A DNA stretch of 64,000 nucleotides, taken from NCBI RefSeq assembly GCF_025562755.1, contig NZ_CP103300.1:3907001-3971000 (forward strand). Direction: 5' to 3'. Made by a program: the position numbers and the translations under genes. The stretch's first letter is position 1, and each line of letters opens with the position of its first letter. The notes beneath the pieces were generated by a model, which worked only from the letters and a program-made list of their open reading frames with translations, had not been told where the DNA came from and made no database searches. This document shows positions 34,740-43,334 of the stretch, piece by piece. The stretch is from Endozoicomonas euniceicola. Its GTDB lineage: Bacteria > Pseudomonadota > Gammaproteobacteria > Pseudomonadales > Endozoicomonadaceae.

Positions 34740-35632
34740 TGAGTGAATCCATGCAACTGCGCAGAAGCATGCTGTTTGTTCCCGGGCATAATGCCGCCAT
34801 GCTGGCAACAGCGCATATCTACAAACCAGATACCATTATGTTCGATCTGGAAGACTCTGTTGCACTTCGGGAGAAAGACACCACCCGCCTGATGGTGTTC
34901 CATGCCCTTCAGAACCCGCTTTATAAAGACATTGAAACAACGGTTCGCGTTAACCCTCTCTACACGCCCTACGGTCATAAAGATATTGAAGCGGTGGTTC
35001 GTGCCGGTGTTGACGTTGTCCGTTTGCCGATGGTGTCCACCGTCGAGCAGGTACTTGAGGGCGACCGGCTGATTACCGAGATAGAACAGTCCTGTGGCCG
35101 TGTCGTTGGCAGCACGAAACTGATGGCCGCCATTGAGTCGGCAGCGGGCATCGCCAATGTTTTTGAAATAGCGAAATGCTGTCCCCGCCTGATGGGCATT
35201 GCCCTGGCTGCGGAAGACTATGTCACCGATCTGAAAACCACCCGCTCAGCTTCTGGCGAAGAACTGTTTCTTGCCCGCAGCCGTATTGTTGTGGCGGCGC
35301 GTGCCGCCGGCATTGCCTGTTACGATGCGGTGCACTCAGACGTGAATGATGAAGAAGGCTTTATTACCCAGGCCCGGCTGGCGAAACAGATGGGCTTTGA
35401 CGGCAAGAGCCTGGTCAACCCACGCCAGATCGATCTGCTTCACGGTGTCTACGCACCAACAGAAGACGAAGTCGACCACGCCATTACCATTGTTGAAGCA
35501 GCTACCGAAGCGGCAAACAGAGGCATTGGTGTGGTCTCGCTGAATGGGAAGATGGTAGACGGCCCCATTATTACTCGTGCCGAGCGCACGATCGCATTAG
35601 CCAGAGCCTGTGGAATGAAAGTGGAGCTGTAA
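34739..35632 (+). CDS. citE: Citrate lyase beta subunit CitE (citryl-CoA lyase)
   Basis: 297 residues. CitE cleaves the citryl-thioester into oxaloacetate and the acetyl-thioester. Typical motifs: RRSMLFVPGHN at the N-terminus, FDLEDSVAL with metal-binding Glu/Asp (about 36-44), RVNPLYTPYG with Arg, a GSTKLMAAIESAAGIAN strand near 126, and GKSLVNPRQI near 222. Length fits the family. It overlaps citD and ends 5 bp before citF. Confidence 0.95.
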   Translation: MSESMQLRRSMLFVPGHNAAMLATAHIYKPDTIMFDLEDSVALREKDTTRLMVFHALQNPLYKDIETTVRVNPLYTPYGHKDIEAVVRAGVDVVRLPMVSTVEQVLEGDRLITEIEQSCGRVVGSTKLMAAIESAAGIANVFEIAKCCPRLMGIALAAEDYVTDLKTTRSASGEELFLARSRIVVAARAAGIACYDAVHSDVNDEEGFITQARLAKQMGFDGKSLVNPRQIDLLHGVYAPTEDEVDHAITIVEAATEAANRGIGVVSLNGKMVDGPIITRAERTIALARACGMKVEL

Positions 35633-35637
35633 GGGAT

Positions 35638-37161
35638 ATGAACAAGAATTCTATTGGCCGTGAAATACCGGTATCAGGCGTTGAGCTGTTTGGCGGGCCT
35701 TTCCAGAAAACCCCCTACCTGCCCCGTGAAAGTGGCATTCCGTCCCATAACCGCAATGGCAAGATTGTTGATTCCCTGGAACAGGCGATCATTAACAGCG
35801 GCCTTAAGGATGGGATGACCATCTCCTTCCACCACCATTTCCGTGGCGGTGACAAGGTGCTTAACAAGGTCATGGCAATCATTGCCGATATGGGCATAAA
35901 AGACCTGACCATTGCGCCGAGTTCTTTGCTTGATCACCATTCGCCGGTTATTGAGCATATAAAAAACGGTGTCATTAGCAAAATATACACCTCCGGCATG
36001 CGTGGTGAGATTGGTCAGTTCATCTCTGAAGGCGGGATGGAAGAACCGGTCATCATCCACTCCCACGGTGGCCGGGCGCGAATGATTGAGTCCGGTGAGC
36101 TGACCATTGACGTGGCTTTTCTTGGTGCGTCAACATCCGATATTTTTGGCAACGCCAACGGCCAGAGTGGCAAGACCCGCTGCGGTTCCCTCGGCTACGC
36201 CAAGGTGGATTCCGCCCACGCCACTCACACCATTCTGCTGACCGAGCAGATCACGGGTTTTCCAAACATCCCCAACAGCATTCCCCAGGATCACGTGAAC
36301 AGCATTGTGGTTCTGGATGAAATTGGCGATTCATCCAAAATCAGTCAGGGCGCGGTGCGGATGACCAAAAACCCTCAGGAATTGCTTATTGCCCGACAGA
36401 CTGCCCAGGTCATTGAACACTCCGGCTTTTTCAAGGACGGCTTTTCATTCCAGACCGGTTCCGGTGGCTCATCACTGGCTGTCGCCCGTTTCCTGAAAGA
36501 CATTATGGATCGCCATAACGTTAAAGGCGGCGTGGCGCTGGGTGGCATCACCACCCCACTGGTTCAGCTTCATGAGGAAGGTTATTTCCCCAAGCTGATG
36601 GATACCCAGTCTTTTGACGGTGGCGCGGTGGAGTCCATTGCCCGCAACCCGGATCATCTGGAAATTTCCGCCTCCCAATACGCCAGCCTGCACACCGGAA
36701 GCTGCTCCGTGAATATGCTGGACTTTGTGGTGCTGAGCGCCCTGGAAGTAGATACCGACTTCAATGTTAATGTTATGACCGGCTCCGACGGTGTGCTCCG
36801 GGGAGCTTCCGGCGGGCATTGCGATACAGCGGCGGGAGCCAATGTCACCATTCTGGTGATGCCACTGGTGCGTGGGCGCATCCCCTGTGTGGTGGATGCC
36901 GTTAACACCGTGGTGACACCCGGTTCTACCGTCGATGTGCTGGTCACAGACCAGGGCATTGCCGTGAATCCGGCCCGAAAAGAATTACAGGAGCGACTGC
37001 TGGCGGCAGGCTTACCCGTGGTCAGCATTGAGTACCTGCACGAGCGAGCCATCAGCATTACCGGCAAGCCTCAGCCTATCGACTATAACGACCGGGTTGT
37101 CGCCCTGGTTCAATACCGTGACGGCACCATTATCGACGTGGTTCGTCAGGTGGCTTCCTGA
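35638..37161 (+). CDS. citF: Citrate lyase alpha subunit CitF (citrate:ACP transferase)
   Basis: 507 residues, the family's usual length. CitF exchanges acetate for citrate on the acyl carrier protein. Recognisable blocks are GMTISFHHHFRGGDKV near 59, ITPL-like GGITTPLVQLHEEGYFPKL near 300, and the glycine-rich GASGGHCDTAAGA near 392. AAGGG lies just upstream of the ATG. It forms the hexameric citrate lyase core with CitD and CitE. Confidence 0.95.
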   Translation: MNKNSIGREIPVSGVELFGGPFQKTPYLPRESGIPSHNRNGKIVDSLEQAIINSGLKDGMTISFHHHFRGGDKVLNKVMAIIADMGIKDLTIAPSSLLDHHSPVIEHIKNGVISKIYTSGMRGEIGQFISEGGMEEPVIIHSHGGRARMIESGELTIDVAFLGASTSDIFGNANGQSGKTRCGSLGYAKVDSAHATHTILLTEQITGFPNIPNSIPQDHVNSIVVLDEIGDSSKISQGAVRMTKNPQELLIARQTAQVIEHSGFFKDGFSFQTGSGGSSLAVARFLKDIMDRHNVKGGVALGGITTPLVQLHEEGYFPKLMDTQSFDGGAVESIARNPDHLEISASQYASLHTGSCSVNMLDFVVLSALEVDTDFNVNVMTGSDGVLRGASGGHCDTAAGANVTILVMPLVRGRIPCVVDAVNTVVTPGSTVDVLVTDQGIAVNPARKELQERLLAAGLPVVSIEYLHERAISITGKPQPIDYNDRVVALVQYRDGTIIDVVRQVAS

Positions 37162-37178
37162 GTGTGCGGCCAGTGACC

Positions 37179-37706
37179 ATGAGCAGGGTAACACTTCAGG
37201 ATATGCTTCAGGCACGGGACTGGCGGCGTGAGCAGCAACAGCGAATGTTAAAGCAGCACGGCGGCTCTCTGATCTCCTTCACCATCAATATGCCCGGTGA
37301 CGTGAAAGACTGTTATGCCAGCCGGGTTGCCTTTGAGCAGGGGCTGAAAGCAGTGCAGACGCTGTTGGGCAAAAAAGACTGGCAGTGCCTGGATACCCTG
37401 ACGGAGCGAAAAGCCACAGGGCCATTGGCACTGATGGCTTTGGCACAGCCGGATACGACAGTGGTCAAGCAAGCAATGATCGAACTGGAAAATGAACACC
37501 CGCTGGGGAGACTGTTTGATCTTGATGTCCTTGACCGGGACGGACGAATTCTTTCCCGGAAAGAATTTGGAGCCCCGGTGCGTAAATGCCTTCTGTGTCA
37601 TCTTGATGCGGTTATCTGTGCCCGTTCACAACAGCATGATATTCAGCAGCTGCGTACGCATATCCATGAGTTGGTTATGTCACAACAAACGACTGTTGAC
37701 GAATAA
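37179..37706 (+). CDS. citX: Apo-citrate lyase phosphoribosyl-dephospho-CoA transferase CitX
   Basis: About 175 residues from the ATG at 37179 (an in-frame GTG at 37164 is possible). CitX transfers the prosthetic group made by CitG onto CitD. The family patterns ARDWRREQQQRML near the start, HPLGRLFDLDVLD near 110-122 and CLLCHLDAVICARSQQH near 138-154 are all present. It lies in the operon between citF and citG. Confidence 0.92.
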   Translation: MSRVTLQDMLQARDWRREQQQRMLKQHGGSLISFTINMPGDVKDCYASRVAFEQGLKAVQTLLGKKDWQCLDTLTERKATGPLALMALAQPDTTVVKQAMIELENEHPLGRLFDLDVLDRDGRILSRKEFGAPVRKCLLCHLDAVICARSQQHDIQQLRTHIHELVMSQQTTVDE

Positions 37707-37765
37707 TTAACTGTCTCGCCTTTCCTGGAAAATTCAGGAAAGGCGAGCTTTCCAAGTAGCCTCTC

Positions 37766-38686
37766 ATGATCGAATCCCTTCTTGAAAAACCTTCAGAAAA
37801 CTACTGTTCTGACCTATCTGACCCGGTGCAGTTTATTGCCGGACTAGCCCATGAAGCGATGCTGCTGGAAGTATTGACCACGCCAAAACCCGGGCTGGTT
37901 GACCAGGCCAATAGTGGTTCACATAAGGATATGAACCTCTCAACGTTTATTGACAGCGCCGGGGCTATTCAGCCATGGCTTAATCATTTTGTGTCGGCTG
38001 GAATGAAAACTGCCCATGCACCGGCAGAAACAGTGCTTGCCAGTATCAGACCTCAGGGTATCGCCTGTGAGCAGGCCATGTTTAGTGCCACAAACGGGGT
38101 TAACACCCACAAGGGCATGATTTTTTCCATGGCTATCGTCCTTGCAGCAGCGGGTCGACAGCTGACACTGGAAGGGAAAGAAGGGCTGAACAGTGAAAAA
38201 CTCTGTGGTCAGGTCGCCGCAATGACAACGGGGCTGGTTGAAAGAGAACTGTCGTCTGTCCTGAAACCCCGGACTGCCGGTGAACGTTTGTTCCAACAGT
38301 TCGGGCTTACCGGCATCCGGGGAGAAGTGGAGTCCGGCTTTGCAACCGTTCGACAGCACGCCCTGCCGGTACTAACTTCTCTGCTAAAAAACGGCCCTCA
38401 AAATATTGCACTGCTACAGACCCTACTGCACCTGATGGCCCACAACAACGACACCAATATCGTTTCCCGTGGGGGAATGCTGGCTTTGAAATACACTCAG
38501 AACCGGGCTCGCTCTTTGCTGAAAGAAGGGGGCGTGTTGACAGACAATGGCTTGACCAGCTTGCACGCGTTTGACCGGGATATGATCGCCAGAAACCTGA
38601 GCCCTGGTGGCAGTGCCGACCTTCTGGCCCTGACGTGGCTGATGCACAGGCTTGAAACGGTCAGTATTCCTCTGTTTGAAGCCTGA
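37766..38686 (+). CDS. citG: Triphosphoribosyl-dephospho-CoA synthase CitG
   Basis: 306 residues. CitG builds 2'-(5''-triphosphoribosyl)-3'-dephospho-CoA from ATP and dephospho-CoA. The motifs TTPKPGLVDQANSGSHKDM near 34-52, GVNTHKGMIFSMA near 112 and a C-terminal AHNNDTNIVSRGG-type segment near 226-240 identify it. It is last in citCDEFXG; the oxaloacetate decarboxylase genes often found with this operon are not in the window. Confidence 0.93.
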   Translation: MIESLLEKPSENYCSDLSDPVQFIAGLAHEAMLLEVLTTPKPGLVDQANSGSHKDMNLSTFIDSAGAIQPWLNHFVSAGMKTAHAPAETVLASIRPQGIACEQAMFSATNGVNTHKGMIFSMAIVLAAAGRQLTLEGKEGLNSEKLCGQVAAMTTGLVERELSSVLKPRTAGERLFQQFGLTGIRGEVESGFATVRQHALPVLTSLLKNGPQNIALLQTLLHLMAHNNDTNIVSRGGMLALKYTQNRARSLLKEGGVLTDNGLTSLHAFDRDMIARNLSPGGSADLLALTWLMHRLETVSIPLFEA

Positions 38687-38765
38687 AGGATTTATGTTCT
38701 TCAGTGATGCAAGATGCTTTGTCGACTTTCAGTCCATAAGTTCATGCCTGTGCCAGGTGTAACCA

Positions 38766-38786
38766 AGGCGCTCCAACGGAGCGCCT
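38766..38786 (+). terminator. Hairpin after the citrate lyase operon
   Basis: A perfect 9-bp stem AGGCGCTCC/GGAGCGCCT with a 3-base loop, 80 bases after citG. No T-run follows, so termination is uncertain; it may be a transcript-stabilising hairpin. Confidence 0.4.
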
Positions 38787-38953
38787 AACGGTAGGCGTTG
38801 AACTTAAGGTTATGCACCCAGTACCCAAAATTAATCCGAAAGATAAATTTAAGGCTGAATTTTGCAAAATATCTTCAAATAATCATGCTAAATAATGATA
38901 TGACTGTATTTTTAGCCTATGATACAGTCATTGAACATTACATTGGAAAAGCT

Positions 38954-40246
38954 ATGATTGTTGAACTGTTCGTAGAGAACTACAAATCAATCAAACAACG
39001 CCAATCTCTCAACCTGACAAAGATGACTGGTGAAGAGTTATCTGATAATGCTTTTGAGCTTAACGCTCCAAACAACCTGTGTCTGTTAAGGTCAGCAGCA
39101 ATTTATGGGGCGAATGCGGCTGGAAAGTCAAATTTCATCTCAGCTCTAGGCACAATGCAGATGATCGTGAAAGAATCTGCAAAAGAATCCCAAAGAGGCG
39201 ACAAGCTTCCTGTTGTTCCTTTTCGCTTAGCAAATGATTCCATTAAAGAGCCAACAGAGTTTGAAATCGTTTTTATTGCCGAAGGTGTCAAATACCAATA
39301 CGGTTTTTCCTTAACTGAGAGTCAAATTAAAGAAGAATGGCTTTTTGCCTCTCCAAAAGGCAGAGCTCAACGTTGGTTTATCAGAGCATATGATGAAGAA
39401 ACACAACAGTATGCCTGGGATTTTTCATCACACTTTCTAGGTAAAAAACAGCTTTGGAGAGAGGCTACAAAATCTAATTCACTTTTCTTGTCTACTGCTG
39501 TTATGTTGAATAGCGAACAGCTAAAACCAGTCTTTGACTGGTTTGATAACACCCTAAAAGTTACAAACATTGGTGGCTGGGAACCAGGTTATACTGCACA
39601 ACTATGCAGTGAAAGTAAAACAAAGAATGAAGTCTTAAGTTTTTTAAAATCAGCTGATCTTGATATTAGTGACATTCACTTAGAGTTAAAGAGGATTGAT
39701 AAGAATTCTCTTCCTGATGCTATGTCAGAAGAATTTAAAGATAAAATCCTGAAAGACCTTAAGGATAAAGAGATTATTGATATTAAAACCATCCATAAAA
39801 ATTCTGCAGGTGAAGATGTATTATTTGACTTAAGTGAAGAATCCGATGGCACCAGAAAACTATTTGCTTTTGCTGGGCCCTGGATTGACAGTCTGAAAAA
39901 TGGCAGGGTCTTATTCATTGATGAATTACACGATAGCCTGCATCCTAATATGGTTAAGTTTCTAATCAAGTTATTCAATGATAAAAATACTAACCAAAAT
40001 AATGCCCAGCTTGTATTTACCACACATGAAACCTCAGTTCTGGACCAGCGTGTATTCAGAAGAGATCAAATTTGGTTTTGTAGCAAAGATAAGGATCAAT
40101 CAACAGATATTTACCCTCTAACCGACTTCAGTCCGAGAAAAGGTGTGGACAACCTCGAAAAAGCATACTTATCTGGCCGCTATGGCGCACTGCCACTTGT
40201 TAGTAATTTTGAGTTTCTGGGTTCTAAGGGAAGCAGCAGAACATAA
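38954..40246 (+). CDS. RloA/AbiLi-like AAA ATPase (putative phage defence)
   Basis: 430 residues from the ATG at 38954, preceded by GGAAAA; longer in-frame extension upstream to a TTG is not credible because MIVELFVENYKSIK is the usual start of this family. Walker A IYGANAAGKSN lies near 50, Walker B VLFIDELHDSLHP near 318, and a TTHETSVLD switch region near 355. Such SMC/OLD-like ATPases pair with RloB proteins; the AbiL abortive infection system has this layout. The gene looks more AT-rich than the cit genes around it, suggesting transfer. The last five codons are supplied by an inserted MITE. Confidence 0.85.
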   Translation: MIVELFVENYKSIKQRQSLNLTKMTGEELSDNAFELNAPNNLCLLRSAAIYGANAAGKSNFISALGTMQMIVKESAKESQRGDKLPVVPFRLANDSIKEPTEFEIVFIAEGVKYQYGFSLTESQIKEEWLFASPKGRAQRWFIRAYDEETQQYAWDFSSHFLGKKQLWREATKSNSLFLSTAVMLNSEQLKPVFDWFDNTLKVTNIGGWEPGYTAQLCSESKTKNEVLSFLKSADLDISDIHLELKRIDKNSLPDAMSEEFKDKILKDLKDKEIIDIKTIHKNSAGEDVLFDLSEESDGTRKLFAFAGPWIDSLKNGRVLFIDELHDSLHPNMVKFLIKLFNDKNTNQNNAQLVFTTHETSVLDQRVFRRDQIWFCSKDKDQSTDIYPLTDFSPRKGVDNLEKAYLSGRYGALPLVSNFEFLGSKGSSRT

Positions 40247-40341
40247 TATACCGCTGTTGGCTTTTGGCGGTTGGCTGTATGAGCAGCTAATAGCCAAAAG
40301 CCAACAGCCAAAAGCCCGGTAAGTTATTGAATGCTGCGCCC
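40228..40341 (+). mobile_element. MITE copy A, inserted at the rloA/rloB junction
   Basis: 114 bp between duplicated CTAA (40224-40227 and 40342-40345). Ends are GGGAAGCAGC and GCTGCGCCC (imperfect inverted repeats of about 25 bp). The core can fold on itself (GCTGTTGGCTTTTGGC against GCCAAAAGCCAACAGC). It supplies the current stop codon of rloA. CTAA/CTTA target duplications and short GG-ended termini fit mobilisation by an IS5-type transposase, which is not present in the window. Confidence 0.85.
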
Positions 40342-40344
40342 CTA

Positions 40345-41049
40345 ATGATGGGCAGTGAAGATTTGTTTCACAAAAGAAAGGCGAGAAAGTCAACAGACAA
40401 CAAGAGAAAAAAGGCCAGGAGACAGCCTTATGATAAAGTTTTGATTGTTTGTGAAGGTCAGAAGACAGAGCCTGTTTACTTTGAAGAAGTCAGGCTCATT
40501 CATGAGCTTGATTCAGCCAATATCGAAATTGATGGTACTTGTGGTTCTAGCCCTATGAGCGTAGTGAATCATGCACATGCCTTATATCTTAAGGAGTTAT
40601 CATCAGGAGATAGCTATAACAAAGTTTTTTGTGTTTTTGATAGAGACAGACATTCCACCTTTCATAAAGCAGTAAAGCTTGTGGAAACTATAAACCAGGA
40701 GCTTGCTGCAGAAGGCTTGAGCGATCAGGTTAAATTCAAAGCAATAACATCAAATCCATCTTTTGAGTATTGGTTTTTACTTCACTATAACCCAACAACA
40801 AAACCATACGCTCCTATTCAAGGAAAAAGTGTTGGGGATCAGGCGATTGATGATCTGAGACAATTTATACCGGACTACAGGAAAACTCAGAAAGGCTTAT
40901 ATCAAAAATCAATCGACGAAAATACGCTGAGCTCAGCTATTGCGAATTCAAAAAGGATATTTGAATCTGCAAACAGATCGGATGACTCAGATTCGTGTAC
41001 AAATGTTCATGAGCTGGTTCTGTATTTGCGCAGCATGAAAGACGCATAA
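40345..41049 (+). CDS. RloB/AbiLii-like protein (putative phage defence)
   Basis: About 234 residues from the tandem ATG at 40345/40348. A basic N-terminus (RKARKSTDNKRKKARRQ) leads into VLIVCEGQKTEPVYFEEV, the hallmark of RloB-domain proteins with a Toprim-like fold, then VFCVFDRDRHSTF with the acidic pair and NPSFEYWFLLHY. It is the usual partner of RloA-like ATPases. The start codon lies at the right border of MITE copy A, with no ribosome site in view, so expression may be impaired or driven from the element. Confidence 0.85.
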   Translation: MMGSEDLFHKRKARKSTDNKRKKARRQPYDKVLIVCEGQKTEPVYFEEVRLIHELDSANIEIDGTCGSSPMSVVNHAHALYLKELSSGDSYNKVFCVFDRDRHSTFHKAVKLVETINQELAAEGLSDQVKFKAITSNPSFEYWFLLHYNPTTKPYAPIQGKSVGDQAIDDLRQFIPDYRKTQKGLYQKSIDENTLSSAIANSKRIFESANRSDDSDSCTNVHELVLYLRSMKDA

Positions 41050-41067
41050 CCGGCTCTTTTCCACTTA

Positions 41068-41209
41068 GGGAAGCAGCAGAACATAATATACCGCTGTTGG
41101 CTGTTGGCTGTTGGCTGTTGGCTGTTGGCTTTTGGCTTTTGGCGGTTGGCTGTATGAGCAGCTAATAGCCAAAAGCCAACAGCCCGGTAAGTTATTGAAT
41201 GCTGCGCCC
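41068..41209 (+). mobile_element. MITE copy B, nested in the outer element
   Basis: 142 bp between CTTA repeats (41064-41067 and 41210-41213). Ends are the same as in copy A; the core contains five GGCTGTT heptads against a single one in copy A, so the heptad tract varies in length. Confidence 0.85.
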
Positions 41210-41213
41210 CTTA

Positions 41214-41327
41214 GGGGAACGGAAGGTTAGAATATACCGCTGTTGGCTATTAGCTTTTGGTGGTTGGCTGTCTGAGCAGCTAATAGCCAACCGCCAAAAG
41301 CCCGGTAAGACATTGAATGCTGCGCCC
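41214..41327 (+). mobile_element. MITE copy C, nested next to copy B
   Basis: 114 bp with a diverged left end (GGGGAACGGAAGG) and a standard right end (GCTGCGCCC), flanked by CTTA at 41210-41213 and 41328-41331. It shares a CTTA with copy B. Greater divergence suggests it arrived before B. Confidence 0.8.
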
Positions 41328-41577
41328 CTTAAAGGTTGAAAGTATACTTATGGCATGAACGTTCCGATAAAAACCTGATTTTGGCTTAAAAAAGAGTCGA
41401 GAATCTGCATTTTAAGCATGAGATCAGCATAATAAAGTCGCTACTTATGCTGAGAATATGATTTTTTCGGTACATTTTAGCCTTCAACCCTTAAGTGGAA
41501 AAGAGCCCGCATAACCAATGATTCCAGTTCGTTCACCGAATCACCCTCTGCGACTGAAGCAGTTGCCAGCAGCCCGT

Positions 41578-41611
41578 TGAGCAAATATTGACCGATCTCA
41601 TGGTTTGCTCA
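41578..41611 (+). promoter_or_regulatory. Dyad upstream of the citA-like gene
   Basis: Perfect 8-bp arms TGAGCAAA and TTTGCTCA separated by 18 bases, 56 bases before the sensor kinase start. It could be an operator or a hairpin; the binding protein is unknown. Confidence 0.35.
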
Positions 41612-41666
41612 GCATAAGCACTATATGATCACCGATACCATGAACTCTTATAAAACGTGAACGGCC

Positions 41667-43322
41667 TTGTTTGACAAGATTAAACCCATACTGAACTGGT
41701 TTTCGGGCTCAAAGTTTCAGTACCGTATCTTTCTTATCCTTCTGTTAACCAGTCTGTTTGAAATTGTCACGGTCAGTCAGGGAGCCTCGTCTCTGATAGA
41801 CGACATCATTGCAGAACAGGTCAGCCATAAGGCATTGAGTCAGGCAAAAATAATAGCCCGTATTCCCCTGATCAAGAGGGCGCTTCAGGAACAATCTCCG
41901 GAGTTAATTCAAGACCTGATGCGTGACGTTCAACGCTCTTCAGACACCGCTTTTATTGTTGTTGGTGATTTACACAGTGTACGATACTTTCACCCAAGCC
42001 CTGATAAAGTTGGCCTGACCATGACAGGCGGTGACAATAACTGGGAACAGTTACGCCTTGGACAACCCTATAGCTCGATCAGTACCGGCAGTATGGGGCT
42101 TTCGGTCCGGGGGAAAGCCCCGGTGATGGATGAACAGGGTCGTCTGGTGGGCATTGTCTCGGTGGGGTATATGGTGAGCCAGATCGACAGTCGTATTGCC
42201 TCAGATGCTGCCCCTGTTATTTACCTGACTTTCTTTATTGTGCTACTGGCGCTCTTTATCGCGTTTGTTCTCTCATGCTATCTGAAAAAGCAGCTTCTGG
42301 GCATGGAGCCCGAGAGTATTGCAAGACAGCTGCAGGAACGTACCGCAATCATGCGGTCACTCTATGAAGGCTTTGTGGCTGTAGACGACAAAGGTATTAT
42401 TACTGCTGCCAACCCATCGGCCCGGGAAGCCCTGTCCCAGGGTGAAACCCCGCTGCGGGGGAGGAATATCCGTGAGTTCCCGCAATTCATGGCGCTGGTA
42501 CAACAGGAAGAACTCTGTCAGGAAAAAGACCTGCATATTACCGTCGACGATACCATGCTCATTTGCAACGCCACACGCTACGGAACCCCCGGCACTCCTT
42601 ACGGAACGGTGATCAGCTTCCGCAAACAGGAAGATATTGAATTACTGACCCAGCAGCTGTCACAGGTCAGGCAATATGTAGAAACCCTCAGAGTGCAGGC
42701 TCACGAGTACGCCAACAAGCTCTCTGTCATTGGCGGCATGATTTATATGCAAGATTATGACCGGGCACTTTCCTATATAGAAAGCCAGAGTCGTTCACAC
42801 CAGCAAACCATTGATTTTATGAATCAGAACATCTTTTTCCCTAAACTTCGGGGGTTGCTGATGGGCAAGTACCATCAGGCCCAGGAGCTGGGAATAGAGT
42901 TTATTATGGACGACGGCTGTTGTCTTAATAAGCTACCAGAGACGACGACCGAGGAACAGGTAATTGCCATTGTGGGTAATTTACTCAGTAATGCTTTCGA
43001 GGCAGTACAACGCCATATCACCGGAGAAAGACAGGTAACGCTTCTTATTACGGATGTAGGTGACGATCTTGTTATAGAGGTCGAGGATAACGGCCCGGGC
43101 ATACCGGATGATAAAATCCCTGACATTATCCGCAAAGGCGTGACGTCCAAAAAGGGAGTAAACCATGGTGTCGGGCTGTTCCTTGTCAACAGCATTATCA
43201 ATCAGGCCAATGGTCACTTACTGTTTGAACCGGCACAGCCATCAGGGGTCATTGTCACTGCCGTTATTCCGGGGCATCCAACCCGTTGTCGGAATGGCTC
43301 TGAACCTACAGTTTCTTACTAA
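41667..43322 (+). CDS. citA: CitA/DpiB-type citrate sensor histidine kinase
   Basis: 551 residues. Membrane segment near 20-40, a periplasmic PAS-like sensor domain with YFHPSPDKVGLTMTGGDN (about 102-120), a second membrane segment near 185-205, a cytoplasmic PAS domain (about 220-325), then the kinase: H-box QAHEYANKLSVIGG near 346, N-box NLLSNAFEAV near 437, GPGIPDD near 470 and GVGLFLV near 490. CitA-type kinases sense citrate outside the cytoplasm. The apparent start is TTG at 41667. It is cotranscribed with the response regulator 12 bp downstream and lies between the citrate lyase genes and the carrier. Confidence 0.9.
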   Translation: MFDKIKPILNWFSGSKFQYRIFLILLLTSLFEIVTVSQGASSLIDDIIAEQVSHKALSQAKIIARIPLIKRALQEQSPELIQDLMRDVQRSSDTAFIVVGDLHSVRYFHPSPDKVGLTMTGGDNNWEQLRLGQPYSSISTGSMGLSVRGKAPVMDEQGRLVGIVSVGYMVSQIDSRIASDAAPVIYLTFFIVLLALFIAFVLSCYLKKQLLGMEPESIARQLQERTAIMRSLYEGFVAVDDKGIITAANPSAREALSQGETPLRGRNIREFPQFMALVQQEELCQEKDLHITVDDTMLICNATRYGTPGTPYGTVISFRKQEDIELLTQQLSQVRQYVETLRVQAHEYANKLSVIGGMIYMQDYDRALSYIESQSRSHQQTIDFMNQNIFFPKLRGLLMGKYHQAQELGIEFIMDDGCCLNKLPETTTEEQVIAIVGNLLSNAFEAVQRHITGERQVTLLITDVGDDLVIEVEDNGPGIPDDKIPDIIRKGVTSKKGVNHGVGLFLVNSIINQANGHLLFEPAQPSGVIVTAVIPGHPTRCRNGSEPTVSY

Positions 43323-43334
43323 TAAAGTTTTTCT

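Larger units (their letters stand above)
41052..41507 (+). mobile_element. Outer MITE-like element, with two smaller MITEs nested inside
   Basis: 456 bp between 9-bp direct repeats cgcataacc (41043-41051 and 41508-41516). If the nested elements (41068-41331, including their CTTA repeats) are removed, a 192-bp element remains with inverted repeats of about 27 bp that start GGCTCTTTTCCACTTAA and match at 25 positions. It has no coding capacity. The 9-bp duplication suggests an IS4- or Tn3-unrelated DDE source; the parent IS is not in the window. The left repeat covers the stop codon of rloB. Confidence 0.85.

Noticed and set aside
38766..38815. Integron attC-like motif (GCCTAAC and GTTGAAC) after citG
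   Set aside because: The two core motifs are only a few bases apart and do not form the long imperfect palindrome of an attC site; no integrase was seen.
38798..38953. N-terminal extension of the RloA-like protein from a TTG
   Set aside because: The extension has no family-like features; a GGAAAA-preceded ATG at 38954 gives the usual N-terminus.
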